A stretch of 64,000 nucleotides of DNA from Gammaproteobacteria bacterium (GTDB lineage: Bacteria; Pseudomonadota; Gammaproteobacteria; JAJDOJ01). The notes under the pieces are model-generated. The model was not told the origin of the DNA, searched no databases, and worked only from the letters and a program-made list of their open reading frames with translations. Both the position numbers and the translations under genes were made by a program. Shown one piece after another: positions 23,512-31,943 of this stretch; position 1 is the first letter of the stretch, and every line of letters begins with the position of its first letter. Where the stretch lies: the NCBI GenBank assembly GCA_026984215.1, contig JALSSO010000068.1, positions 1 through 64,000 on the forward strand, written 5' to 3'.

Positions 23512-24278
23512 AGCTCGTCTTCCCTGTTGAGGTAATCCAAGCCGCTGGGTCCTTCTTGTCTCTGAGAAGGCGGCGCATACGGTTTGAACTCCTCGGTGAG
23601 CCGGCCGGGATCCTTCCAGCCGAGCCGGTAGTGCTCGCCGATCTTGCCTTCCACGAGCTCCGGCTGCACCACCCGAATGGCCGCCTTCTCCGTGGGACAG
23701 GCCTTTTCGCAAACCCCACAGCCGGTGCAGTACTCGGCCTGCACCACGGGCACGAACATGCCGTGCTTGCTGAGCTTGCGGGGGTAGTTCTTGACGATGA
23801 TCGCCTTGCCCTGAATCGGGCACTCGCGGTAGCACACCTCGCAGCGCAATCCCTGCCAGGAAAGACAGTGCTCCATGTCGATCACCGCCAGCCCCATCCG
23901 CGCGTCGTCGATCTTCGTCAGCTTCGGATTCAATGCGCCGGTCGGGCAAGCCGCCTTGCAAGGGATGTCCGGGCACATGTAACAGGGGATCTCCCGGGGC
24001 ACGAAATAGGGCGTACCGATGGGAATGCGCATGCCGGCCGGCGCCAGACGCAGGGTGTCATAAGGACAGTCCCGCACACACTGCCCACACTTGATGCACT
24101 TGGCATAGAAACCGTCCGCATCCTCGGCCCCCGGGGGGCGGATGACGTTGTGCGCGGCATGGACCTGTTGCTCCACCATGAAGCCCCAGAGAAGCCCCCC
24201 GGTGGCGGCCATGGCCGCGCTCTGCCCCAGCTTGGCCAGGAACAGTCGGCGCGCGGAAGCGGTCTTGCTGCTGCTCAT
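23508..24278 (-). CDS. napG: NapG, periplasmic ferredoxin subunit
   Basis: 256-residue iron-sulfur protein with a twin-arginine-type signal (SARRLFLAKLGQSAAMAATGGLLWG). Four cluster motifs are visible: CIKCGQCVRDCP, CYMCPDIPCKAACP, CLSWQGLRCEVCYRECP and CTGCGVCEKACP. NapG works with NapH in quinol oxidation at the periplasmic face. The gene is 83 bp downstream of napA; that gap holds a 13-bp perfect hairpin. Confidence 0.95.
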   Translation of the reverse strand: MSSSKTASARRLFLAKLGQSAAMAATGGLLWGFMVEQQVHAAHNVIRPPGAEDADGFYAKCIKCGQCVRDCPYDTLRLAPAGMRIPIGTPYFVPREIPCYMCPDIPCKAACPTGALNPKLTKIDDARMGLAVIDMEHCLSWQGLRCEVCYRECPIQGKAIIVKNYPRKLSKHGMFVPVVQAEYCTGCGVCEKACPTEKAAIRVVQPELVEGKIGEHYRLGWKDPGRLTEEFKPYAPPSQRQEGPSGLDYLNREDEL

Positions 24279-24317
24279 CGGATCGATCGAGGATGCGGCG
24301 AAAGAATCCAGGATAGG

Positions 24318-24346
24318 GTCCGGGCGGTCCAGGGGACCGCCCGGAC
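24318..24346. promoter_or_regulatory. Perfect 13-bp hairpin between napA and napG
   Basis: GTCCGGGCGGTCC and GGACCGCCCGGAC pair fully around the loop AGG. It lies 16 bp after the napA stop codon, within the operon and with no following T-run on either strand. A likely role is mRNA processing or protection of the napDA part, giving more NapA than NapGHBF (inference). Confidence 0.6.
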
Positions 24347-24361
24347 ACGCCGGTTACGACC

Positions 24362-27112
24362 TCAGGCCTTCACCACCTTGACCGCGCACTTCTTGAAGTC
24401 CTCCTGCTTGGAGATTGGGCAGGTGGCATCCAGTGTGACCTTGTTGATGAACACACTCTCATCGAACCACGGCACGAAGATGTAGCCCTTGGGCGGGCGG
24501 TTGCGGCCCCGCGTCTCGACCCGAGCCAGCACCTCCCCACGGCGCGAGACCACACGAGCCAGGTCGTTCCGCTTCAGGCCGCGCTTGTCGGCATCGGCCG
24601 GGTGCATGTAGATCAAGGCCGCGGGCACCGCCCGGTGCAGCTCGGGCACACGCCGGGTCATGGTGCCGCTGTGCCAGTGCTCCAGCACACGGCCCGTGGA
24701 CAACCACAGATCGTATTCGTCGTCGGGTTGCTCGACCGGCGCCGCGTAAGGCCGGAAGAAGATCTTGGCCTTACCGGCCAGGCTCTTCTTGGTGGGATCG
24801 GTGACCTTGTCGAGATCCCCGGAAGGCAGTTTCTTCAGCGCCGGACCATAGAACTCGAAGTCCCCGTTCTTGACATAGGGATCGTACTTGGCGTTGAAGC
24901 GCCACAGGGTCTCCACCCATTTCCCGTCCTTGCCCTGGATCACCGGCCAGCGCAGGCCGCGCACGTCGTCGCGGTAATAGACGTCGAAATCGGCCAGGTC
25001 ATGCCCATGCCCGCGGCCGAACTTGACGTACTCCATCCACATGGCCTTCTCCGGGAACCAGCCGTATTCCTTGGCGATGTGGTTGTCGTGCCCCTTGGCC
25101 ACCGGATCCGGCCAGCGATACTTCTTCTTGTTCTCCTCGGTGCCGAACAGCACGTCGAACAGCGTCTCCTCGCCGGTATACCCCATGGCCTTGGCCTGGG
25201 CGCTCACATCCGGCAGCTTGCCGTCTGGGAAGCCCTCGGCCTTCAGTCCGGGCACCGGCTGCTCACCCCAGAACTCCTTGAGCTTGAAGCGCTTGGCGAA
25301 CTCCATGGTCTGCCAGACGTCGCCCTTGGCCTCACCCGGGGGCGGCACCTGCTCGCGCCAGGCCTGCGTGCGGCGCTCGGCGTTGCCGTACAACCCCCAT
25401 TTCTCGAAGATCATGGCCGTGGGCAACACCAGATCGGCCACCTTGGCCGAGATGCCCGGATAGGCCTCGGACACGACGATGAAGTTGTCCATCTCGCGCG
25501 CGGCCTTGATCCAGTGGTTGGCGTTGGCGGTGTCCTGCCAGGGGTTGCAGACCTGTACCCAGGCCCACTTGATGGAGCCGTCTTCCAGGTCGCGCATGAT
25601 CTTGGTGATATGACTGCCCACCTTCGGGTTGAGGTAGCCCGTGGGCAGCTTCCAGGTCTTCTCGGCGAAATCGCGGTGTTTCTTGTTGAACACCACCATG
25701 TCCGCCGGCAGGCGATGGGCGAAGGTGCCCACCTCGCGCGCCGTGCCACAGGCCGAGGGCTGCCCGGTGAGCGAGAAGGCGCCGTTGCCGGGCTGGCATT
25801 GTTTGCCGAGCAACAGGTGGTTCATGTAGCACTGCTCGTTGACCCAAGTGCCGCGCTGGTGCTGGTTGAAGCCCATGGTCCAGTAGGAACACACCTTGCG
25901 CTTGGGATCGATGTAGAGATCGGCGAGCATGCGGAGTTTCTTCTTGAAGTCCTCCAGGGACTCGTCGGGGTCGCCTTTGGCCAGCTCGGCCACGAAATCG
26001 AGCGTATAGGGCTCGACCGCCTTCTTGAAGTCCTCGAAGGTGATCATCCAGTGTTTGCCGGCGCTCTTGGCGTTCTTCTGCTCGACGATCTCGCCTGGTT
26101 TGCGCCGCTGGGCGATGGCTTCGTACTTGTCGAGCTTGACCCGGAACTGTTTGGCCTGCGTGTCCTTTTCCTTGGGGAAGGCGTACTTGTCCGTGGCGCG
26201 CATGCCATAACCGATGTCGTAGGGCCCCGTGGCGAACACGCAGTGTTTCTTGACGAAGTCCCAGTTGACCGCGTCGCGCTTGACGATCTCGCGGGCGATG
26301 TAGTTCTGGATGGCGAGATCGGTATTGGGCTTGAAGATGATCTCCAGGTCTGCGATGTCCGAGCAGCGGTTGCGGAAGGTCGACAGGTTGACGATGCGCA
26401 CGTTGTCATTGGACAGCCGCCGGTCGGAGACGCGCGCCCAGAGGATGGGGTGCATCTCGGCCATGTTGGCGCCCCAGACGACGATGGTGTCGGTGTACTC
26501 GATGTCGTCGTAGTTACCCGCCGGCTCGTCGATGCCGAAGGTCTGGATGAAGGCGGCCACCGCCGAGGCCATGCAGTGCCGCGCGTTGGGGTCGATGTTG
26601 TTGCTACGGAAACCGGCCTTCATGAGTTTGGCCGAGGTGTAGCCCTCCGGGATGGTGTACTGGCCGGAGCCGAAGATGGCCACTCCCGTCGGCCCCTTCT
26701 CTTTGTAGGCGCGACGGAACTGCTTGGCCATCTCGTCGAAGGCGCGCTCCCAGCTCACCGGGACGAACTGACCCTTCTTGTCGAACTTGCCGTTCTTCAT
26801 GCGCAACAGCGGCTGAGTGAGGCGGTCCTTGCCATAGAGGATCTTGCCGTTGAAATACCCCTTGATACAGTTCAGCCCACGGTTGACCGGGGCGTCCGGG
26901 TCACCCTTGGTCGCGACCACCCGGCCGTCCTTGGTGGCGATCATGATCCCGCAACCGGTCCCGCAGAAACGGCATACGCCCTTGTCCCACTGCCATCCGG
27001 CCTCGGCCTCGCCGGCCGCGGCCTGGGCCTCCTTGCCGACGGGTATCCCGACGGTCACGGCCGTGCTCGCAGCAATGCTGGCTTTCAGAAAATCGCGGCG
27101 TGTCAATTCCAT
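24362..27112 (-). CDS. napA: NapA, catalytic subunit of periplasmic nitrate reductase (long form)
   Basis: 916-residue molybdoenzyme that reduces nitrate to nitrite in the periplasm. The Tat signal [13 protein letters not shown] is followed by the [4Fe-4S] motif CRFCGTGC..C (CIKGYF) and the Mo-ligand Cys in [10 protein letters not shown]. Other marks: [45 protein letters not shown] and the C-terminal cofactor domain ([20 protein letters not shown]). The ribosome site AGAGGAGG precedes the start. Proteobacterial NapA is usually about 830 residues; this length, with an extra stretch about 290-370 and another around 600-720, is like the 920-930-residue Campylobacterota enzymes. NapD, needed for export, is encoded just upstream. 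Confidence 0.96.
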   Translation of the reverse strand: MELTRRDFLKASIAASTAVTVGIPVGKEAQAAAGEAEAGWQWDKGVCRFCGTGCGIMIATKDGRVVATKGDPDAPVNRGLNCIKGYFNGKILYGKDRLTQPLLRMKNGKFDKKGQFVPVSWERAFDEMAKQFRRAYKEKGPTGVAIFGSGQYTIPEGYTSAKLMKAGFRSNNIDPNARHCMASAVAAFIQTFGIDEPAGNYDDIEYTDTIVVWGANMAEMHPILWARVSDRRLSNDNVRIVNLSTFRNRCSDIADLEIIFKPNTDLAIQNYIAREIVKRDAVNWDFVKKHCVFATGPYDIGYGMRATDKYAFPKEKDTQAKQFRVKLDKYEAIAQRRKPGEIVEQKNAKSAGKHWMITFEDFKKAVEPYTLDFVAELAKGDPDESLEDFKKKLRMLADLYIDPKRKVCSYWTMGFNQHQRGTWVNEQCYMNHLLLGKQCQPGNGAFSLTGQPSACGTAREVGTFAHRLPADMVVFNKKHRDFAEKTWKLPTGYLNPKVGSHITKIMRDLEDGSIKWAWVQVCNPWQDTANANHWIKAAREMDNFIVVSEAYPGISAKVADLVLPTAMIFEKWGLYGNAERRTQAWREQVPPPGEAKGDVWQTMEFAKRFKLKEFWGEQPVPGLKAEGFPDGKLPDVSAQAKAMGYTGEETLFDVLFGTEENKKKYRWPDPVAKGHDNHIAKEYGWFPEKAMWMEYVKFGRGHGHDLADFDVYYRDDVRGLRWPVIQGKDGKWVETLWRFNAKYDPYVKNGDFEFYGPALKKLPSGDLDKVTDPTKKSLAGKAKIFFRPYAAPVEQPDDEYDLWLSTGRVLEHWHSGTMTRRVPELHRAVPAALIYMHPADADKRGLKRNDLARVVSRRGEVLARVETRGRNRPPKGYIFVPWFDESVFINKVTLDATCPISKQEDFKKCAVKVVKA

Positions 27113-27144
27113 CTCGACCTCCTCTGGGGTGCGTGGCTTTTCAT

Positions 27145-27220
27145 TGATCCGGCGGTGGCCTCCGGCGCGGGGAACCCACCGCCCTGTCGAAAGGGCCTGG
27201 CTGGGCCGACTGCCGGATCA
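27145..27220. repeat. Inverted repeat between napD and napA
   Basis: TGATCCGGC (27145-27153) and GCCGGATCA (27212-27220) are perfect complements enclosing smaller hairpins (for example GCCCT / AGGGC at 27181-27196). It spans half of the 152-bp napD-napA gap. This could fold in the mRNA and affect napA expression; function unproven. Confidence 0.4.
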
Positions 27221-27264
27221 GGGGGCGGAACCACCGTACACAAACCGGCTCCCGTCGGATTGCG

Positions 27265-27585
27265 CTACTCGCGCAGCGCCTCGGGGACGCAAGCCTCGGC
27301 CGAGCAAGCGTCCTGCTCGAGCTCCTTGGGGAACGTGGTGTAGATCTGTTCGTCCTCGGCGAAGTAGTGGTACACCATCGCCGCATAGGCGACCTGCGGC
27401 AACTCCTTGATGGCCTTCATCCCGTCCACCTCGTCGTGGACCGAAGCGGCCTCCTGGACCACGACCACACGCGACTGCGCCTCGTCGACGTGATACACCT
27501 CCGTCCCCGGCAGGCCGTTGAGGGCCCGGATACCCTCCCGCAGCCGGCCCGGCTTGAGGGCGACGACGATTCCCGAATAGTTCAT
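27265..27585 (-). CDS. napD: NapD, NapA signal-peptide chaperone
   Basis: 106-residue cytoplasmic protein of the NapD family (MNYSGIVVALKPGRLREGIRALNGLPGTEVYHVDEAQSRVVVV, ferredoxin-like fold). NapD binds the NapA Tat signal and delays export until the cofactor is loaded. The start at MNYSGI follows a GAGG site; the frame opens 14 codons earlier. The C-terminal extension, ending EQDACSAEACVPEALRE, carries two cysteines and is longer than in typical NapD of about 85-90 residues. It is the first gene of this operon, whereas Campylobacterota operons have napD last. Confidence 0.92.
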   Translation of the reverse strand: MNYSGIVVALKPGRLREGIRALNGLPGTEVYHVDEAQSRVVVVQEAASVHDEVDGMKAIKELPQVAYAAMVYHYFAEDEQIYTTFPKELEQDACSAEACVPEALRE

Positions 27586-27656
27586 GTGGCGTCCTCGCTG
27601 ACCGTGATTCCCATGGGGTTGGAACACAATTTGTCGCCATGCGCGGCCAAAGCGCC

Positions 27657-27670
27657 TTAACCTGCGTCAA
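27657..27670 (-). promoter_or_regulatory. Weak FNR-type box upstream of napD
   Basis: TTAAC-CTGC-GTCAA matches the TTGAT-N4-ATCAA consensus at 7 of 10 fixed positions. It is centred 78 bp upstream of the napD start; a start site about 42 bp downstream of it would fit the usual activator position, with AATTGT as a possible -10 (27627-27632). Tentative. Confidence 0.35.
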
Positions 27671-27738
27671 GACTCTCCCGGCCGCTCCGGCCGAGTTCAT
27701 TTATGTAGGCATGATGGCGCCGGAGCGCCCTCGTCCGC

Positions 27739-27752
27739 TTGATTGGCATCAA
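27739..27752. promoter_or_regulatory. Perfect FNR/DNR box
   Basis: TTGAT-TGGC-ATCAA, an exact match to the FNR/ANR/DNR consensus. It lies in the divergent region between napD and the Crp/Fnr-family gene, 95 bp upstream of the regulator's start at 27847. It could serve autoregulation and control of nap. Confidence 0.75.
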
Positions 27753-27760
27753 CCACAACA

Positions 27761-27774
27761 CTGATCCGAATCAA
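27761..27774. promoter_or_regulatory. Second FNR/DNR box
   Basis: CTGAT-CCGA-ATCAA, nine of ten consensus positions. Its centre is 22 bp (two helical turns) from that of the perfect box at 27739-27752, so two dimers would bind on the same DNA face. Confidence 0.65.
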
Positions 27775-27846
27775 GGCCCCCTTCCGACACCCAACCTATC
27801 GTCCCTGCCATACCCGAACCTCAAGTCACGTGCGAGCCCAAGCACT

Positions 27847-28626
27847 ATGGACGCTGTTTCGAGCATGGAACCCGCCGAGCTGCAACGTTACGTTCCCCTG
27901 TTTTCCGGTTGTTCGGCTCAGGAATGGCAGGCGCTCCTGCGTATCGTAAGCAATCAGTTCGTCGAACCCGGTGAGATCGTGTTCAAGCAGGGGGAACCCT
28001 GCAGCGCCTTCTATGCGGTGGTCCGGGGCATGCTCAAGCTCCGCCTGGAGGAGGCGGGCATCCGGCGCGTGGTGGGTTTCGTCCAGGCCGGGGACACCTG
28101 CGGCGAGTCGGCGGTGTTCTCGGGCGAGGGTTACGCGGTCTCGGCGGTGTCCGTGACCGACTGCGAACTGCTGGCCATCCCCGCTTTCCCTTTTCTGCGG
28201 CTGACCCAGCGGTTTCCCAACCTCGCCCTACGCATGCTGGGCTGGCTCAGCCAGCGTTATCATGCCCATCTGCGCAACAGCACGCGGTTGGCGATGCAGA
28301 ACGCCGACCAACGCGTGGCCGCCTGGCTGTTGCATCACGCCACCGCCGGAGCGCAGGGACCGGTCGTCGTCCTGCCCCCCAAACGCGTGGACCTCGCCAA
28401 CCTGCTGTGTATCACTCCCGAGACCCTGTGCCGGATCATGAAACGGCTGCGCACCGCGGGGCAGGTGGCGGTGGAAGGCGACGAGGTCCACCTGCTCGAC
28501 ACGGAGGCCCTGCAACGCTTGATCGTCGGCGGCAGGGATGCGATGAAGGAAGAGCGCAGACCCGTGCAGCGAGGCCGGGGGGTACGGATCGATGAAGATG
28601 GACAGAAAAAACCGGCGGCCCCCTGA
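27847..28626 (+). CDS. Crp/Fnr-family transcription regulator (DNR/NnrR-like)
   Basis: 259-residue regulator with a cyclic-nucleotide-type sensor domain (VEPGEIVFKQGEPCSAFYAVVRGMLKL, AGDTCGESAVFSGEGYAVSAVS), a long dimer helix and a C-terminal winged helix (KRVDLANLLCITPETLCRIMKRLRTAGQV). The recognition helix TPETLCRIMKRL has the E..R pattern of proteins that read TTGAT boxes. The N-terminal cysteine set that holds the [4Fe-4S] cluster of true FNR is absent, so a DNR/NnrR-like NO sensor is likelier. The start at MDAVSSMEPAEL is chosen as the family start; further upstream the frame crosses the FNR boxes. It is divergent from nap and probably controls it. Confidence 0.88.
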   Translation: MDAVSSMEPAELQRYVPLFSGCSAQEWQALLRIVSNQFVEPGEIVFKQGEPCSAFYAVVRGMLKLRLEEAGIRRVVGFVQAGDTCGESAVFSGEGYAVSAVSVTDCELLAIPAFPFLRLTQRFPNLALRMLGWLSQRYHAHLRNSTRLAMQNADQRVAAWLLHHATAGAQGPVVVLPPKRVDLANLLCITPETLCRIMKRLRTAGQVAVEGDEVHLLDTEALQRLIVGGRDAMKEERRPVQRGRGVRIDEDGQKKPAAP

Positions 28627-28639
28627 AGAGCCGCCGGTT
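28610..28639 (-). terminator. Intrinsic terminator for the minus-strand relA/Sel1 transcript
   Basis: AACCGGCGGC (28610-28619) and GCCGCCGGTT (28630-28639) form a 10-bp stem with a 10-nt loop. Read on the minus strand the stem is followed by TTTTTT, the canonical layout. It overlaps the last codons of the plus-strand regulator gene, so it may work in both directions, but only the minus strand has the U-run. Confidence 0.8.
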
Positions 28640-28821
28640 CCCCCACTGCCGCGTCTGAACGTCGGCCTCCCCCTGACGGGCGCGGCGGATGTCCTTGTCC
28701 GGGACTCGACTCCTGCCCCCACGCCACGCCCGTTCTACGTCCGTGCCCCTGATGCTTTCCCACAACAAGTATAGCCGTTCGTATTTAGAATACAACACTG
28801 TGTCGCGCGCATACGACATTT

Positions 28822-29280
28822 TCATTCGGCCAGCCCTTCGATCAGCGTCCCCGGGTCGGCCATCTCACCGGGACATCGCTCCTCCCCTGTGCCGAGCGCT
28901 TGCGCGTACCATGCCTCCGCCGCCCAGGGATCGGGTTCCACCCCGATACCGAGCTCGAACATCAGTCCCACCTGGTAGGCGGCTTCCGCCACCCCGCGCT
29001 CTGCGGCGAACCGATACCACTCGAGCGCCTGCGCCGGCGAACGCGCCACCCCAAGCCCCCGCTCGCGCAGGACCCCCAACCCCACGGCCGAGAGCGGATC
29101 GGGATCGTCTCCCCGCACCGATTCCAGCCACAACCGGTACGCAGTCGCATAGTCCCCATCGAGATACGCCCGGCGGCCTGCTTCGTATCCACCGCCGGCC
29201 AGCGAGGACCCCGTCGAACCGAGACCCAGCACCACGGCCAGCACCACCTCACGCCCCCGCACGGCGGGCCTCCAGGACAC
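28822..29280 (-). CDS. Exported Sel1-repeat protein
   Basis: 152-residue protein, GTG start overlapping the end of relA; a second GTG at 29262 gives a cleaner signal peptide (REVVLAVVLGLGSTGSSLA) and may be the true start. Two to three Sel1-like tetratricopeptide units are visible: GDYATAYRLWLESVRGDDPDPLSAVGLGVLRERG, then ARSPAQALEWYRFAAERGVAEAAYQVGLMFELGIG, then the partial DPWAAEAWYAQAL. Sel1 repeats mediate protein contacts, often in the periplasm. The partner is unknown. It is the last gene before the terminator at 28610. Confidence 0.85.
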   Translation of the reverse strand: MSWRPAVRGREVVLAVVLGLGSTGSSLAGGGYEAGRRAYLDGDYATAYRLWLESVRGDDPDPLSAVGLGVLRERGLGVARSPAQALEWYRFAAERGVAEAAYQVGLMFELGIGVEPDPWAAEAWYAQALGTGEERCPGEMADPGTLIEGLAE

Positions 29281-31399
29281 TGGGAACCTGACAGAGCTTG
29301 TCCAGGATCCGGCTCAACTGCGCCGAATCGCGTACCTCCACGCGCAGATCCATGCGCACGCGGTGACTGCTCGGATCGGTGCGCGTATCGGCCCGCACCA
29401 CGTTCACCCTTTCGTCGGCCAACAGGCCGGTGACATCACGCAACAGCCCCTTGCGGTCCAGTCCGAGGACCCGGATGTCCACGGGATAGACCTCGGTCTC
29501 GTCGCCCCACTCCACCTCCACCAGGCGCCCCGGGTCCGCCGCCGCCCGCGCGGCCAACTCCGGGCAATCACTGCGGTGCACGCTGATCCCGCGGCCCTGC
29601 GTGATGTAGCCCCGGATGGCATCCCCGGGCATCGGCAAGCAGCAGCCGGCACGCTGGGTGAGCAGGTTGCCCACGCCGGCGATGGTGACGTCTCCGGCGC
29701 GACGGCCCTGCCGGCCACTGCGCTGCGCCGCGCCGCGGGGCAAGACCGCCTCGAGGCCCGGCACCCGCAGCGCGCCGGCGAACTGGTGCGGGCTCACGTC
29801 ACCGCGTCCAATGGCCGCATACAGGTCATCGGCCCCGGCACGATGGAAACGCCGGGCGATCGCCTCCAGATCCACCGACTCCACACCCAGGCGTTGCAGC
29901 TCGCGCTCCACGATCTGCCGTCCCTCCTTCATGTTGCGCTCGCGGTCCTGTTGCCGAAACCATTGGCGCACGCGCGCCCGAGCCTTGGCGGTGTGCAGAT
30001 AACCCAGGTGCGGGCTCAGCCAATCCCGGCTCGGCCGGGCCTCGCGGGCGGTCAGGATCTCCACCTGCTGTCCGGAACGCAGCGCATAGTTGAGCGGCAC
30101 GATACGGCCATCGACCTTGGCCCCGCGGCAGCGGTGCCCCACCTCCGTATGGATGGCGTAGGCGAAATCCAACGGCGTCGCCCCCTTGGGCAGGTCGATC
30201 ACCTCGCCGCTGGGGGTGAGCACGAACACCCGGTCCTGGAAGAGCTCGGTGCGGAACTGCTGCATCACCTGGGGGTCGTCCTTGCCCGCCTCCAGCAACT
30301 GCTGCAGGGCCCGGATATTACGCTGCATGAGCGCATCCTGCCGGCCGCCCTCCTTGTAGAGCCAGTGCGCGGCCACACCGCGCTCGGCATACTCGTGCAT
30401 CTGCCGGGTGCGGATCTGCACCTCCACCACCTTGCCGCCGGGGCCGATCACCGCGGTGTGCAGCGAACGGTAGCCGTTGTCCTTGGGGTTGGCGATGTAG
30501 TCGTCGAATTCCTTGGGGATGTGGTGCCAGCGGCTGTGCACCACTCCGAGCACCGCATAACAGTCCGCCACCCGATCCACGATGACCCGCACCGCGCGCA
30601 GGTCGTAGAGTTCGTCCACGTTGAGACCCTTGCGCTGCATCTTCTTCCAGATGCTGTAGATGTGCTTTGGACGACCTCGGACTTCGCCTAGAATCCCTTC
30701 TTTATCAAGCGCTTGCTCTAATATTTTTACGAACGAATCGATATACGTCTCGCGTTCCCTGCGGGACTCCTCGAGGGCACGCGCCACACGCCGGTAGGCC
30801 TCCGGCTCAAGCTCCCGGAAGGCCAGGTCTTCCAGTTCCCACTTCAGGCGCGCGATGCCCAGGCGGTTGGCCAGGGGCGCGTAGAGATCCAGGGTCTCGC
30901 GCGCCACGCAGCGACGGGTCGCCTCGGGCTCCGCGCCCAGCGCGCGCAGGCGTTGGAGCCGATACGCCAGTCGGATCAGCAGCGCGCGGATGTCGCCGAT
31001 CAACGCCAGCAGCATCCGCCGCAGGCGCTCCGTCTGCTCCGGATCCTGTATCGCGGTCTGCGCGCAGTCCTTGAACGTGAGGAGCCATCGGACGTTGCCG
31101 ACCAGCGCTGCCACGTCCTCGCCGAACCCGTCCGCCACGGACTCCTGTGAGAGCCGGTCCCTCAGACGGGGATCGCTGAGCAGTGCCGCGACCAGGGTCG
31201 TCTCGTCCACGCCCAGCTCGCGGAGGATCACTGCCACGTCGGTTCCGCGCGGGCGCGGGTCGGGGGACTCGCCGGCGGCCTTCAGGACCCGCCGCAAGGC
31301 CCGGTCCAGCGCGCCCCCGCGGTCCGTATCCCGGATGCCGAGCGCGCCGCGCAGCGCATCCACATCATGGTTCACGGCCTGAATGACGCTTTGCACCAT
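29249..31399 (-). CDS. relA: RelA, (p)ppGpp synthetase
   Basis: 716-residue stringent-response enzyme that makes (p)ppGpp from ATP and GTP/GDP on starved ribosomes. The N-terminal hydrolase domain lacks the HD pair, as in monofunctional RelA (TTLVAALLSDPRLRD where SpoT has an HD motif). The synthetase domain is intact: RGRPKHIYSIWKKMQRKG, ELYDLRAVRVIV, DYIANPKDNGYRSLHTAV and EVQIRTRQMHEYAERGVAAHW. TGS (FVLTPSGEVIDLPKGATPLDFAYAIHTEVG), a conserved Cys pair (RAGCCLPMPGD) and an ACT domain follow. The start at MVQSVIQAV matches the family N-terminus; the frame opens 22 codons earlier. It overlaps the Sel1 gene downstream. Confidence 0.94.
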   Translation of the reverse strand: MVQSVIQAVNHDVDALRGALGIRDTDRGGALDRALRRVLKAAGESPDPRPRGTDVAVILRELGVDETTLVAALLSDPRLRDRLSQESVADGFGEDVAALVGNVRWLLTFKDCAQTAIQDPEQTERLRRMLLALIGDIRALLIRLAYRLQRLRALGAEPEATRRCVARETLDLYAPLANRLGIARLKWELEDLAFRELEPEAYRRVARALEESRRERETYIDSFVKILEQALDKEGILGEVRGRPKHIYSIWKKMQRKGLNVDELYDLRAVRVIVDRVADCYAVLGVVHSRWHHIPKEFDDYIANPKDNGYRSLHTAVIGPGGKVVEVQIRTRQMHEYAERGVAAHWLYKEGGRQDALMQRNIRALQQLLEAGKDDPQVMQQFRTELFQDRVFVLTPSGEVIDLPKGATPLDFAYAIHTEVGHRCRGAKVDGRIVPLNYALRSGQQVEILTAREARPSRDWLSPHLGYLHTAKARARVRQWFRQQDRERNMKEGRQIVERELQRLGVESVDLEAIARRFHRAGADDLYAAIGRGDVSPHQFAGALRVPGLEAVLPRGAAQRSGRQGRRAGDVTIAGVGNLLTQRAGCCLPMPGDAIRGYITQGRGISVHRSDCPELAARAAADPGRLVEVEWGDETEVYPVDIRVLGLDRKGLLRDVTGLLADERVNVVRADTRTDPSSHRVRMDLRVEVRDSAQLSRILDKLCQVPSVLEARRAGA

Positions 31400-31515
31400 G
31401 ATCCAAGGGAGTCTCTTTACCAAGGTTGCCCGCAAAAAGTGTCTGGCCGCACCAAACGTGGCCACCGTGTTCGACCTCGGCTAATTTGGAACGCGGATGA
31501 GTCCCGAAGTTGCCC

Positions 31516-31932
31516 TCATGCCCCATGCGCCGTGAGCACCACCCGGCGCCGGTGCGGCTGAACGCGATGCTCCCAGAGATAGATGCCCTGCCAGGTGCCC
31601 AGCGCGCAACGACCGTCCGTGACGGGGACCGTGAGTGCATTGTGCGTCAGGATGGTACGCACATGGGCGGGCATGTCGTCGGGGCCTTCGGCCACGTGCC
31701 GGAACCTGGGATCACCATCGGGCACCGCCGCCGCCATATAGCGTTCCAGGTCCTCGCGCACGCTAGGGTCGGCGTTCTCGCACAGGATGAGTGAGGCGCT
31801 GGTGTGCTGCGCGAAGACGTGACACAGCCCGATGCGGATCCCCGTCTCGCGCACGAACTCCTCTACCGCGGGTGTGATGTCGTAGGTCCCGCGCCCGGAG
31901 GTTTCGACGGTGACCAAGCTCTGACGGTACAT
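31516..31932 (-). CDS. yjbQ: YjbQ/UPF0047 family protein
   Basis: 138-residue small enzyme-like protein of the UPF0047 family. Marks: GLCHVFAQHTSASLILCENADPSVREDLE, then RHVAEGPDDMPAHVRTILTHNALTVPVTDGRCALGTWQGIYLWEHR; the conserved His and Glu residues line a metal-binding trimer pocket in known structures. A thiamine-phosphate-synthase-like activity has been reported for relatives, but the physiological role is unsettled. The start at MYRQSLV is preferred; an earlier in-frame GTG overlaps the sucB stop. It sits just downstream of sucB. Confidence 0.92.
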   Translation of the reverse strand: MYRQSLVTVETSGRGTYDITPAVEEFVRETGIRIGLCHVFAQHTSASLILCENADPSVREDLERYMAAAVPDGDPRFRHVAEGPDDMPAHVRTILTHNALTVPVTDGRCALGTWQGIYLWEHRVQPHRRRVVLTAHGA

Positions 31933-31943
31933 GGCGCGCGGGC

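Noticed and set aside
24602-27343. 913-residue open frame opposite napA
   Set aside because: Antisense shadow; napA has full catalytic motifs and a ribosome site.
29300-31100. SpoT instead of RelA
   Set aside because: The hydrolase HD pair is missing from the N-terminal domain, as in monofunctional RelA.
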